Shown: piece by piece, positions 1 to 7,567 of the stretch
Layout: each line of letters starts with the position of its first letter
How positions within the stretch are numbered: position 1 is the stretch's first letter
Origin: an uncultured Clostridia bacterium
GTDB taxonomy: Bacteria > Bacillota > Clostridia > Christensenellales > UBA1242
Reading direction: 5' to 3'
Length of the DNA stretch: 24,235 nucleotides
NCBI GenBank assembly: GCA_934777435.1
Contig: CAKVNK010000003.1
Coordinates: 1 to 24,235, forward strand
Position numbers and translations under genes: made by a program
Notes under the pieces: generated by a model
The model's input: only the letters and a program-made list of their open reading frames with translations
Databases searched by the model: none
Told to the model about the DNA's origin: nothing

Positions 1-7
1 CGCCCTT

Positions 8-82
8 GCGTCCATAGTGAAATGGATATCACATAAGTCTTCGGAACTTAGATTTCGGGTTCGAGCCCTGATGGACGCACCA
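8..82 (+). tRNA. tRNA-Arg (anticodon UCG), CCA encoded
   Basis: A full cloverleaf folds by eye. The acceptor stem pairs GCGTCCA (8-14) with TGGACGC (72-78), followed by discriminator A79 and an encoded CCA (80-82). The D stem is GTGA/TCAC (17-20/29-32). The anticodon stem TAAGT/ACTTA (34-38/46-50) closes the loop CTTCGGA with anticodon TCG, which reads CGA and probably other CGN arginine codons. The T arm is TCGGG-TTCGAGC-CCTGA (55-71). The variable loop is short. The GNAT gene starts 27 bases after the CCA. Confidence 0.95.
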
Positions 83-109
83 AAATTTAATTTAAAAAAG
101 GATAAAGAT

Positions 110-616
110 ATGTTAAAATTAGTTGAATTTTCTAAAAAATATAAAAATCAACTTTTTGAAATGATGGACGAGTGGACCGCTGTTGAAGACAAAATTATAC
201 CTTGGTCTATAAGAAGGGCTGATTATCACAATTTAGATGAATATATACCAAGTTTGTCAATAAGCAAACCGCAAAATGGTTTTGTGCCTGACTCTACATA
301 TTTTTTGTTAGATACCAACCAAAACAAATTTTTAGGTGCGGTTAATATCAGACATTATTTAAACGATTTCTTATTGTTTGCTTCTGGTCATATTGGTGAT
401 GGTATAAGGCCAAGTGAAAGAGGTAAGGGTTATGCCACAAAAATGATAGCATTGGCTTTGCAAGAGTGCAAAAAATTGGGTATTGATAGAGTTTTGATGT
501 GTTGCAAAAAATCAAATGTTGCGTCTGCAAGAACTATTATAAAAAATGGTGGTAAACTCGAAAATGAAGTGGTTGATGGTGACCATGTTGTTCAAAGATA
601 TTGGATAGAGATTTAA
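110..616 (+). CDS. GNAT family N-acetyltransferase
   Basis: A 168-residue GNAT-fold acyltransferase expected to move an acetyl group from acetyl-CoA to an amine; the substrate is not predictable. The acetyl-CoA pyrophosphate loop is RPSERGKGYAT at residues 100-110, followed by the helix KMIALALQECKKLG and the late beta-strand region RVLMCCKKSNVASARTIIKNG typical of the family, here closest in style to the COG3981 group. The start at 110 follows AAAGGA (97-102) with seven bases of spacing. Reading further upstream stays open, but those codons lie inside the tRNA gene and are not credible. The gene is followed by a strong terminator at 622-652, so it is probably expressed alone or with the tRNA transcript. 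Family assignment is firm; function is unknown. Confidence 0.88.
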   Translation: MLKLVEFSKKYKNQLFEMMDEWTAVEDKIIPWSIRRADYHNLDEYIPSLSISKPQNGFVPDSTYFLLDTNQNKFLGAVNIRHYLNDFLLFASGHIGDGIRPSERGKGYATKMIALALQECKKLGIDRVLMCCKKSNVASARTIIKNGGKLENEVVDGDHVVQRYWIEI

Positions 617-621
617 TGGTT

Positions 622-652
622 AAAGGCTTTAAAAAATATAAAGCCTTTTTTT
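622..652 (+). terminator. Rho-independent terminator after GNAT gene
   Basis: A perfect 10-bp stem, AAAGGCTTTA (622-631) with TAAAGCCTTT (639-648), with a 7-base loop and a T-rich 3' side. It ends just before the -35 box of the next promoter. Confidence 0.88.
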
Positions 653-654
653 CT

Positions 655-684
655 TTGACTAAATATGTCGGTTTTTTGTATAAT
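655..684 (+). promoter_or_regulatory. Sigma-A type promoter for the YwaF-like gene pair
   Basis: TTGACT (655-660), an 18-base spacer and a perfect TATAAT (679-684). An in-frame ATG at 665 lies between these boxes, so it would not be on the transcript; this helps place the gene start at 722. Confidence 0.8.
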
Positions 685-721
685 TAAATTAAGATTAGAC
701 TTTGTTAAAGGAAACACGCTT

Positions 722-1492
722 ATGATGACCATTGGTGGCTCAGCACATATTTTAATGTTGCTGGCGTCAATCATTATTGTGGCTACACTGATGATTATAG
801 TTGCACGGGTAAGTTATAAGGCTCAATGTGCAATTATTTATTCTGCAGTGATTTTGTGTATGTTGGGTATTTTGTTTTTGCACCTTACACATTATGGCAC
901 AACACTGGATTTTAAAAACTTCTTTGTTCAAATGTTTCAAGTGTGCAATTTTAACTTTATTTTGTTGCCACTTTGCTTAATCAAGAAAAACGAACTTGGA
1001 AGGCAATATCTTTTCTTCTTCTCTATGCCATGTGCATTATCCACTTTTGTAACCTATGTTTCAGATGTTGAACAATCAATGTGGTATTCGATTGTTACTT
1101 TAAATTTTTGGATAAACCATTTGCTTGTTGTTGCTGTCCCTTTGATGATGATTTCCGCAAGGTGGTTTAAACCACAAATTAAATACGTGCCTTGGGTGTG
1201 CTTATGCATGCTTGTATACTTTGGGTGTTGCTTCTTTGCAAACTTTACGCTCAATGGTTGGCAAATTAATGGACCACATAATCACTCATATACCATGGGA
1301 CCGGACGAAATTATGATTTTAGTCCCACTGTTTAAACTTATACCTATTCCATTTGTTTATTTGTTACCACTTTTACCAGCCTGCGCATTATTGTTTTATC
1401 TTGTTGCGTTATGTTTTAAAAAATTTAAAACTATCAACTTGTACAATCCGCCTATAAAGCAAGAAAAAGCGGATAGTGGCACAACTGCCTGA
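722..1492 (+). CDS. YwaF/TIGR02206-like integral membrane protein (paralogue 1)
   Basis: A 256-residue, very hydrophobic protein with about seven membrane segments (roughly residues 9-29, 35-55, 71-87, 95-113, 126-144, 158-177, 209-231) and a polar C-terminal tail. The motif QVCNFNFILLPLCLIKKN around residues 73-90 and the later HSYTMGP match the conserved LC(N/S) and N-x-x-(F/M) positions I recall for the YwaF/TIGR02206 family of uncharacterised membrane proteins. The start at 722 follows AAAGGA with suitable spacing and lies downstream of the promoter at 655-684; an ATG codon follows directly as an alternative. The next gene begins 37 bases after the stop and has a second paralogue, so the two are probably co-transcribed. 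No biochemical role is known to me; the family call is moderate because this copy is divergent. Confidence 0.7.
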   Translation: MMTIGGSAHILMLLASIIIVATLMIIVARVSYKAQCAIIYSAVILCMLGILFLHLTHYGTTLDFKNFFVQMFQVCNFNFILLPLCLIKKNELGRQYLFFFSMPCALSTFVTYVSDVEQSMWYSIVTLNFWINHLLVVAVPLMMISARWFKPQIKYVPWVCLCMLVYFGCCFFANFTLNGWQINGPHNHSYTMGPDEIMILVPLFKLIPIPFVYLLPLLPACALLFYLVALCFKKFKTINLYNPPIKQEKADSGTTA

Positions 1493-1529
1493 CTAAATTG
1501 GAATTTATATTAATGTTTAAGGAGTTATT

Positions 1530-3005
1530 ATGTTTTATATCATTTTGTTATCTGTTGCCATAGTTTTAATTGCAACATATTGTATTTTAAAATATTGTGT
1601 TTTTAAAGAAAATGAAAAGTTTAAAAAAGTGATTGACAAGATTTTAAAAGTGTCAGTTATTGTGTATGCTTGTTTGATGCTGGCATCTGTTCTGTTGCCT
1701 GACGCATTTGCTTTGTGTTATTTAGCCGAAGAATTGGCAACCATGCCAGCACGTTATGGATATGCAATAGTAAGGTGGTTTTCAATGGTAAGTTTTGTAT
1801 GCTTGCCTATTGCCGTGTTTTACAAAAACCGCACCATACGTAACATTGCAATCTATTTCGGTTTGGCTTTAAGCATTGCTCAAATTTGTTTTTATCCACA
1901 ATACTTGGCCGATTTCACTTCCACTGCTGGCAGGGGTTTAAATTCCATACCAGTTATCAGTGAAGGTTTTAAACAATTTTTAATAAATCCAACTTTTAGG
2001 TCTATATGGTTTGGGCTTATTTTATGCTTGCAAATTGTTGTGCCAGTTGTGTTGGCTATTCAAGAAAAACATGTGTTTAACTTTAAAGATAAAAAAGAAT
2101 ACCTTTATTTCTTTATTTGCTTACCACTTGTGATTCTTTCTGCCACACCTATTTATGTAATGCAACATTTGTTTGGATATTCAAATATCATTTTCACCGC
2201 ATATAGCCCGATTCACATTTGTTGGTTCTTATTCTTGATTGTGGAAATCGTTGCCCTTTACTTTATATTCCGAAAACAAAGCATTGAAACAAAAATGGTT
2301 TTATTGTTTGTGCTTTCACTTTCTTTGATAATGCAATATTTGCAAATGTTTTCAGCAATCTCAATCAACATTGAAAGATTGCCTTTCCAACTTTGCAATT
2401 TGGGTTCGTTCTTTATTTTGTTCTCACTTATCACCAAAAACAAAAAACTTTTCAACTTCACAGTTATTATCAATGTGATTGGCGTGTTGTTTGCTTTGGT
2501 CAGCCCGGACTTGGACGGCAAAGGCTTGTTCTATCTTTACAATATGCACTTCATTTTGGAACATAGCAATGTTTTGGTTGTTCCTATGTTGGCACTTTTG
2601 CTTAATGTTTTTCCGCGTTTGGACAAAAAGGCTTTATGCGATTGCTTGCTTGGCTTCACCATCTATTTTGTTTGTGCATGGGCACTTGGTACGATGTTTA
2701 ATGCCATTGCTTTAAAAACAGGAAATAACTTTTATGCTGCTAACTATTTGTTTATGTTTGATTCGGTAAAAGCCGCAAAATTGCTTGGTGATGGCATAAC
2801 AAAGTTGTTCACTTCTTTTAAAATTGGTTATGCACGCTTTTATCCTATTATTCAGTTGATTATCTATGTCATCTTCATGTCAATATGTGTTTTGTTGTGG
2901 CTTGCAATTCAACTTGTTTATAAAATTAAAGACAATATCAACAAAAAGAAACAACCTCCTATCAATGAATCTACCAACACCCCACAAACACAGTCTGAAA
3001 ATTAA
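1530..3005 (+). CDS. Large YwaF/TIGR02206-like membrane protein, probable internal duplication (paralogue 2)
   Basis: A 491-residue polytopic membrane protein with about twelve to fourteen hydrophobic segments. The C-terminal half (about residues 225-480) is a clear YwaF-type unit: an opening helix YSPIHICWFLFLIVEI, the core RLPFQLCNLGSFFILFSL near 283-300, SPDLDG near 325-330, HFILEHSNVLV near 340-350, and ANYLFMF near 404-410. The N-terminal half repeats the hydrophobic pattern of the core (around RWFSMVSFVCLPIAVFYKN, residues 82-100), suggesting a decayed second unit, whereas members of this family are usually about 220-270 residues. AAGGAG (1519-1524) sits five bases before the ATG. It lies 37 bases after paralogue 1 and probably shares its promoter. 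The tail is Lys/Asn/Pro/Thr-rich. Function unknown. Confidence 0.75.
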   Translation: MFYIILLSVAIVLIATYCILKYCVFKENEKFKKVIDKILKVSVIVYACLMLASVLLPDAFALCYLAEELATMPARYGYAIVRWFSMVSFVCLPIAVFYKNRTIRNIAIYFGLALSIAQICFYPQYLADFTSTAGRGLNSIPVISEGFKQFLINPTFRSIWFGLILCLQIVVPVVLAIQEKHVFNFKDKKEYLYFFICLPLVILSATPIYVMQHLFGYSNIIFTAYSPIHICWFLFLIVEIVALYFIFRKQSIETKMVLLFVLSLSLIMQYLQMFSAISINIERLPFQLCNLGSFFILFSLITKNKKLFNFTVIINVIGVLFALVSPDLDGKGLFYLYNMHFILEHSNVLVVPMLALLLNVFPRLDKKALCDCLLGFTIYFVCAWALGTMFNAIALKTGNNFYAANYLFMFDSVKAAKLLGDGITKLFTSFKIGYARFYPIIQLIIYVIFMSICVLLWLAIQLVYKIKDNINKKKQPPINESTNTPQTQSEN

Positions 3006-3024
3006 AGTTTTTTAGCTTTACCTA

Positions 3025-3053
3025 TTGAAAAGTTGAATATAATGTGGTATATT
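3025..3053 (+). promoter_or_regulatory. Promoter for the small coiled-coil gene
   Basis: TTGAAA (3025-3030), a 17-base spacer and TATATT (3048-3053), with TGG before the -10 box as an extended element. Predicted transcription starts about 16 bases before the ATG at 3076. Confidence 0.65.
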
Positions 3054-3075
3054 AAAGAAATCGAGGAGCAGTTTT

Positions 3076-3348
3076 ATGTGTATTGAAGAAGAAATTGAAA
3101 TGCTTAACGCTGAATTTGCTGATGTAAAGGACGGTGAATTTAATTTAGAAGCACGCAAAAGATTAGTGGCTCTTATTGAAAAATGTAACCAAACAATCAA
3201 AAGTTTAAAGAATTGTGAAGTTGGTATCAGCCGTTTACGTGCAGACTACTTTTCAGATTGTAAAGAACAAGTGCATACAATTAAATGCAAAGCACAAAGT
3301 TTGTTAAATGCATACTACACTGTTTCATTTAGTGTTTTTGAACTTTAA
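3076..3348 (+). CDS. Small hypothetical coiled-coil protein
   Basis: A 90-residue soluble, charged, mostly helical protein that I do not recognise. Residues 1-60 are rich in Glu, Lys and Leu with a heptad-like pattern (EEEIEMLNAEF, RKRLVALIEKC) that suggests a short coiled coil. It contains six cysteines or so spread without a zinc-finger spacing, and has no signal peptide or membrane segment. A GAGGAG ribosome site (around 3063-3068) precedes the ATG, and a good promoter lies just upstream, so the gene is probably real although small. It stands between the YwaF-type genes and the formate-THF ligase gene and is followed by a terminator at 3430-3461. Confidence 0.65.
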   Translation: MCIEEEIEMLNAEFADVKDGEFNLEARKRLVALIEKCNQTIKSLKNCEVGISRLRADYFSDCKEQVHTIKCKAQSLLNAYYTVSFSVFEL

Positions 3349-3683
3349 TCAAACACAAAACTTTGAGTGTATGGGTTTGCAAAAGGCAAATATCATCACA
3401 CAAAAACTAGATATTTTAATCTTAAACAAAAAAACTTACCAAACCATGGGTGAGTTTTTTTAATATCACTTGGCCAACAACTTGAACTATTTTGATTGTT
3501 GATTTTTTTGTGAGTTTTGTATTACTTATATCTTATATAATTTTTTTGAATACCTTTATACTATTTTATGTTGGCTTTTGATTTGATAAATTTATGCTGT
3601 TGTGTTAAAATTGTGTTAATAATATTTCTATTGATGATTTTTAGTTGTAAGTTTAGTTGACGCTGTTTTAAGGGGGGGGCAAA
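3349..3683. other. Intergenic region upstream of fhs
   Basis: 335 bases without a credible gene. It holds a terminator (3430-3461), a 13-base repeat AAACTAGATATTT (3404-3416) also found after fhs, and a long AT-rich stretch (3480-3660) that should carry the fhs promoter. No single pair of boxes stands out there, so none is called. It ends in an eight-G run serving as the fhs ribosome site. Confidence 0.6.
3430..3461 (+). terminator. Rho-independent terminator
   Basis: The stem AAAAACTTACC (3430-3440) pairs with GGTGAGTTTTT (3449-3459), eleven pairs with one G-U, around an 8-base loop, ending in a T run. It lies about 80 bases after the coiled-coil gene. Confidence 0.75.
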
Positions 3684-3686
3684 ATG
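3671..3686 (+). promoter_or_regulatory. Ribosome binding site made of an eight-G tract
   Basis: The sequence AA followed by eight consecutive G (3672-3679), then CAAA and the ATG at 3684. G-runs this long are striking in such an AT-rich genome. The run can pair with the anti-Shine-Dalgarno CCUCC using G-U pairs. Its length could vary by replication slippage (see findings). Confidence 0.7.
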
Positions 3687-5249
3687 GATATTAAAAAGAT
3701 TGCAAAAAAAGTTGGTTTAAAACAAAAAGATATTTTTGAATATGGCAAAGAAATTGCCAAAGTTGAAAATGTAACTGGCAAAAAACAAGGCAAACTTGTG
3801 CTTGTTACTGCCATGACGTCTAATAAATCTGGCATTGGTAAAACCACTGTTTCTATTGGGCTGGCAGACGCACTTAACAGTTTAGGCAATAAAACAATGT
3901 TGGCTTTGAGAGAGCCAAGCATGGGCCCCGTTTTTGGCATAAAAGGTGGGGCTACTGGCGGGGGCAAATCTCGTGTAGAGCCGAGTGACACAATCAACTT
4001 GCACTTTACAGGTGATTTCCATGCCATTGCTCAAGCAAACAATTTGTTAGCAAGCATTGTTGACAATCACATCTTTCAAGGCAATGCTTTGAACATTGAT
4101 GTTGATAAAATATTTTTTAAACGTTGTTTAGACTTAAACGAACGCAGTTTGCGTGAATACAGTTATCACATTGGCAACAAAACAGTTAAAAGCAATTTTG
4201 TTATAACCGCAGCAAGTGAAACCATGGCAGTTTTATGTTTAAGTGAAAATTTGGCAGATTTAAAACGTAATCTTGGCAACATTTTGGTTGCATTAACTGT
4301 GGACGGCAAACCAGTTTACGCAAAAGATTTGCATGCAGAAGATGCAATGACTTTGTTGTTAAAAGACGCAATAAAACCAAACCTTGTGCAAACACGTGAA
4401 GGCACACCAGCCCTTGTTCACCTTGGACCTTTTGCCAATATTGCCCATGGTTGCAACAGTGTGGTAGCAACAAAATTTGCATTGTCACATGCTGACTATT
4501 GTGTTACCGAAGCCGGCTTTGGCAGTGATTTAGGTGCTGAAAAATTTTTAGATATAAAAACACGTATTTTAGGCAAAACCCCAGATGCTTGTGTGCTTGT
4601 GATCGTTGCAAAAGTGATAAAAGAACATGGCAACGGAGATTTAGTTGCTGGGTTTGAAAATGTTAAAAGGCACATTTTTAACTTAAAACAACAATTTGAT
4701 TTAAACACAGTTGTTGCAATAAATCGCCATAAAGAAGACACAGACGAAGAAGTGGAAACTTTAAAACATCTTTGTGCCGACACCCCAGTTGTTGTGGCAA
4801 ATGGTTTTGCTTATGGTGGTGCTGGTTGCATTGAACTTGCAAACATTGTTAAACAAATGTGCAAAACACCAAAACCATTGCATTACACCTATGAAATGGA
4901 AGATAACATTAAAACCAAAATTGAAAAGATTGCAAAAAATATTTACGGTGCAAAAAAGGTGGAATACACCGACTTGGCAAAAGAAAAACTTAAACTTGCC
5001 ACTCGTTTGAAATTGGATAATTGTTTTGTTAACATTGCCAAAACTCAATTCTCTTTCAGCGACAATAAAGATTTGCTTGGTGCACCAACTGATTTTGTGT
5101 TCACTATAACTGATATTGAAATCCGCACAGGTGCAAAAATGATTGTTGCTATTGCTGGCAATATGTTGCTTATGCCTGCATTGGGCAAAAACTCTAACTA
5201 CCTTAATATGAAAATTGATGATAACGGCAACATTGAAGGCTTGTTTTAA
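3684..5249 (+). CDS. fhs: Formate-tetrahydrofolate ligase (10-formyl-THF synthetase)
   Basis: Catalyses ATP-dependent joining of formate to tetrahydrofolate, giving 10-formyl-THF for purine synthesis, initiator-tRNA formylation or acetogen-type C1 metabolism; cytoplasmic. Family landmarks are clear: the P-loop SGIGKTT near residues 49-55, REPSMGPVFGIKGGATGGG at 76-94, INLHFTGDFHAI at 104-115, DAIKPNLVQT, FANIAHGCNS, EAGFGSDLGAEKFLDIK, VAINRH, AKTQFSFSD and the C-terminal DNGNIEGLF. At 521 residues it is shorter than the usual 550-560, with the loss mainly after the VAKVIKEHG segment, and the P-loop has Ile where the family normally has Glu (GEGKTT). No other folate genes lie beside it. The start at 3684 follows the poly-G ribosome site. 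Assignment is firm, though the protein is divergent. Confidence 0.95.
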   Translation: MDIKKIAKKVGLKQKDIFEYGKEIAKVENVTGKKQGKLVLVTAMTSNKSGIGKTTVSIGLADALNSLGNKTMLALREPSMGPVFGIKGGATGGGKSRVEPSDTINLHFTGDFHAIAQANNLLASIVDNHIFQGNALNIDVDKIFFKRCLDLNERSLREYSYHIGNKTVKSNFVITAASETMAVLCLSENLADLKRNLGNILVALTVDGKPVYAKDLHAEDAMTLLLKDAIKPNLVQTREGTPALVHLGPFANIAHGCNSVVATKFALSHADYCVTEAGFGSDLGAEKFLDIKTRILGKTPDACVLVIVAKVIKEHGNGDLVAGFENVKRHIFNLKQQFDLNTVVAINRHKEDTDEEVETLKHLCADTPVVVANGFAYGGAGCIELANIVKQMCKTPKPLHYTYEMEDNIKTKIEKIAKNIYGAKKVEYTDLAKEKLKLATRLKLDNCFVNIAKTQFSFSDNKDLLGAPTDFVFTITDIEIRTGAKMIVAIAGNMLLMPALGKNSNYLNMKIDDNGNIEGLF

Positions 5250-5451
5250 AACACAATCAACTTTTACTCCACATTTTTACCGCAATTTATCACTTTGAGA
5301 ACAACACAAAACCACACAACACTAAACTAGATATTTGGCTAGACATTAAATTATATTCAATCCATACAATTAAAAACAATAAGTAGTAAAAAAATGAATT
5401 GGATTATTTTGCTTTTTACTGTAAAATAATTTGCTAATATTCGATTAATTG

Positions 5452-6222
5452 CTAAACACTGACAAGACCAAAATAAAGCATAACCCCTTTTAAAATGGCG
5501 GTTGTAAATTGGTCTTTATATTCTGCAGTGTTTAGCAATTTTTCTTCTTCTGGGTTTGAAATAAAACCACACTCGATAAGCACAGAAGTATAATAACTGC
5601 AATTTAAAATGTAATAGTCCCCCACTTTGCCTTGTGTGTAACTTGCATTGCAATATGTGTTAAGGCTTTGTTGAATTAGATTTGCCACATTTTGGCTTGC
5701 CGTGTCACCCTTGCGATAATAGGTTGATGCACCATGGGCAGATTTATCTTTAAAACTATCCATATGTATGCTTATCATAAGGTTGGGGTTTGATTTTTTT
5801 ATGATTTCAAAGCGGGCTTTCATATCGCTGAGTTTTTTGTTGGTCGCAAATTCGCTATACAATCCGTCATCAGTTTTACGTGTCAATTCCACACGATAGC
5901 CTGCTTTTACCAACTTTTCTTTTAATGCCAAAGTGTATGCCAAATTGATTTCTTTTTCCACTGTTCCGTTAGTGCCAACACTTCCGCCGTCACGCCCACC
6001 ATGCCCTGCATCAAGCACGATTGTAACACCATTATATTTACTTGCGGAATATGCCACTATACCTGAAAACGCAAAAGACAACAAAAGCATTATAAGCACA
6101 ATAACAACACAAAACTTGTGTGCTGAAAACTTTTGTTTTAACCACTTAAATATCTGTTTAATTTTTATGTGTTTTTTGCCAGATTTTAAACAATCTTGCT
6201 TTTGGTTGGACTTGCTTTGCAT
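5452..6222 (-). CDS. N-acetylmuramoyl-L-alanine amidase (Amidase_3, CwlD-like), membrane anchored
   Basis: A zinc hydrolase that cuts the bond between N-acetylmuramic acid and L-alanine in peptidoglycan; in the CwlD branch it helps make muramic-lactam in spore cortex. The 256 residues comprise a basic cytoplasmic N-terminus (about 1-36), one membrane or signal-anchor segment (about 37-59), and an Amidase_3 domain (66-253). Zinc ligands are H74 (DAGHGGRDGG), E89 (VEKEINL) and H153 (SIHMDS), with catalytic E217 in LIECGFISNPEE. No extra wall-binding domain is present, which fits CwlD in size and layout, but a vegetative amidase is also possible. No Shine-Dalgarno sequence precedes the ATG, and an AT-rich -10-like box lies about five bases upstream, so a leaderless start is possible. 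It faces fhs convergently and diverges from nrnA. Confidence 0.9.
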   Translation of the reverse strand: MQSKSNQKQDCLKSGKKHIKIKQIFKWLKQKFSAHKFCVVIVLIMLLLSFAFSGIVAYSASKYNGVTIVLDAGHGGRDGGSVGTNGTVEKEINLAYTLALKEKLVKAGYRVELTRKTDDGLYSEFATNKKLSDMKARFEIIKKSNPNLMISIHMDSFKDKSAHGASTYYRKGDTASQNVANLIQQSLNTYCNASYTQGKVGDYYILNCSYYTSVLIECGFISNPEEEKLLNTAEYKDQFTTAILKGVMLYFGLVSV

Positions 6223-6463
6223 ATAAAAATATATTGTTAAAACTCTAAAATTATGAGAATTTATTTTTTACACTTTTGCCATTATAAGAGTGGTTTTTAA
6301 AATTGCACCAACCAGCGGATATTTTTTCAAATTCAACTGCACCACTAATCACTCTTCCACTAGTAATGTTGTTTATGTGATTATATCAACTTTTAAAACA
6401 TCAATACACCATAACACATAAATTGGACAACCTTTGCAAAAAACGGGCAAATAACTATTTGTT

Positions 6464-6491
6464 TTGAAAACATAAAAAAATATGGTATAAT
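6464..6491 (+). promoter_or_regulatory. Promoter for nrnA, predicted leaderless transcript
   Basis: TTGAAA (6464-6469), a 16-base spacer and an extended -10 TGG-TATAAT (6486-6491). The ATG at 6498 begins seven bases after the box ends, at the expected transcription start, with no ribosome site. Confidence 0.78.
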
Positions 6492-6497
6492 AGAAAT

Positions 6498-7475
6498 ATG
6501 AAATATCCACAAATCAATAAATTAAGAACAGCAAAAAATATATGTTTGATTGCACATAATGAGCCTGATGCAGACGCATTGTGTAGCATGATAGTTTTTA
6601 GAAATTTTTTATCCACAAAATTTAAAGTTAATGTGGACATATTTGCTGAATATAGTCATTTACCACACAGTTATGATTGTTTGTTAGATGGTCAAAACTT
6701 AAATCAAGGCAAAGCAAATTATGATTGGGCGGTTATGATGGATGCACCAAAAACAGAAAGGCTTGGCATATATGAGCCACTGTTTTTAAACGCTGAAAAC
6801 AAACTTGTGATTGACCACCATGCAACAAACGAGTTCAACCCTAATGAAAACGTTATTGGTGTGGTTAGTTCCACTTGCGAAATAGTTTTTGATATTCTTA
6901 CCGCATTTGGCCACAAATTTACAAAATCAGATTATGGTATGATTTATGCTGGCATTGTAACCGACACAAACAATTTAACAGTTGGTGCAAGAACCGAACA
7001 CACATTTGAAGTTGCCGGAATATGTGTGCAAAATGTGGAAAGTTACCCTATATACGAAAACTTTATGCTTAACAACACAAGGCAAAATATGAACCTTATG
7101 GCTGTGGCAATTCAAAACGCAAAGTATTATGAAAACGGAAAAATTATCATATCTCACATAACAAAAAAACAAGCGGAAGAGAACAATGTAACGCAAGATA
7201 ATTACACTGGTATTATCAACCGCTTATCCACAATCAATGGTGCAAGGTTGGTTGGCTTTATATACCCAAAACAAGGTGAATATTATGTTAGTATGCGTGG
7301 ACGTGCTGGTTATGATGTTGGTAGCATTGCAAAACAAAACGGTGGTGGCGGACACACTGGTGCAGCGGCATTTATGTCTAAATTGAGCATGACAAAAGCA
7401 GAACGTTTGTTACTTGAACAATTTAGTGAAGCCCTTAAACAAGGTAAAGACCAAAATAAAAGCATTTTTGACTAA
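6498..7475 (+). CDS. nrnA: DHH/DHHA1 phosphoesterase, NrnA-type (nanoRNase / pAp phosphatase)
   Basis: A 325-residue DHH-family enzyme that probably removes residues from very short oligoribonucleotides and dephosphorylates 3'-phosphoadenosine 5'-phosphate, as NrnA does in Bacillota; cytoplasmic. DHH motifs for the two metal ions are visible: HNEPDADAL (H20, D24, D26), D82 in MMDAPKTERLG, the signature IDHHATN (D106, H107, H108), and D156 in VTDTNN. The C-terminal DHHA1 domain ends in GGGGHTGAAAF (282-292), which binds substrate. Motif I reads PDADAL where PDGDAIGS is usual, a mild deviation. The size fits the family (310-325). It diverges from the amidase gene and converges on the DUF4097 gene with a shared terminator at 7495-7525. 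The transcript is probably leaderless. Confidence 0.87.
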   Translation: MKYPQINKLRTAKNICLIAHNEPDADALCSMIVFRNFLSTKFKVNVDIFAEYSHLPHSYDCLLDGQNLNQGKANYDWAVMMDAPKTERLGIYEPLFLNAENKLVIDHHATNEFNPNENVIGVVSSTCEIVFDILTAFGHKFTKSDYGMIYAGIVTDTNNLTVGARTEHTFEVAGICVQNVESYPIYENFMLNNTRQNMNLMAVAIQNAKYYENGKIIISHITKKQAEENNVTQDNYTGIINRLSTINGARLVGFIYPKQGEYYVSMRGRAGYDVGSIAKQNGGGGHTGAAAFMSKLSMTKAERLLLEQFSEALKQGKDQNKSIFD

Positions 7476-7494
7476 TAACCCAACTTAACAAAAC

Positions 7495-7525
7495 AAAAAA
7501 TGATGCAATCAAGCACCATTTTTTT
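7495..7525. terminator. Bidirectional terminator between nrnA and the DUF4097 gene
   Basis: AAAAAATGATGC (7495-7506) pairs with GCACCATTTTTT (7513-7524) with one A-C mismatch around a 6-base loop, with A and T runs on the two sides, so it can serve both converging genes. Confidence 0.75.
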
Positions 7526-7567
7526 ATTGTTATATTTATAATTCAAGGTTACAAGTTATTTCAACCA

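Noticed and set aside
17..109. Upstream extension of the GNAT gene to a GTG at 17
   Set aside because: These codons lie in the tRNA-Arg gene; the ATG at 110 has a good ribosome site.
665..721. Earlier ATG at 665 for the first YwaF-like gene
   Set aside because: It lies between the -35 and -10 boxes of the promoter and has no ribosome site; 722 follows AAAGGA.
3540..3660. Specific fhs promoter
   Set aside because: Several TTGAAT/TTGATT and AT-rich boxes occur but none at good spacing; picking one would be arbitrary.
4201..5048. Several antisense open frames inside fhs
   Set aside because: They are low-complexity shadows of a clearly conserved gene, with no ribosome sites or family motifs.
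5385..5420. Terminator between the convergent fhs and amidase genes
   Set aside because: AGTAAAAA/TTTTTACT has an all-AT-rich stem and a 20-base loop; too weak to call although a terminator is expected here.
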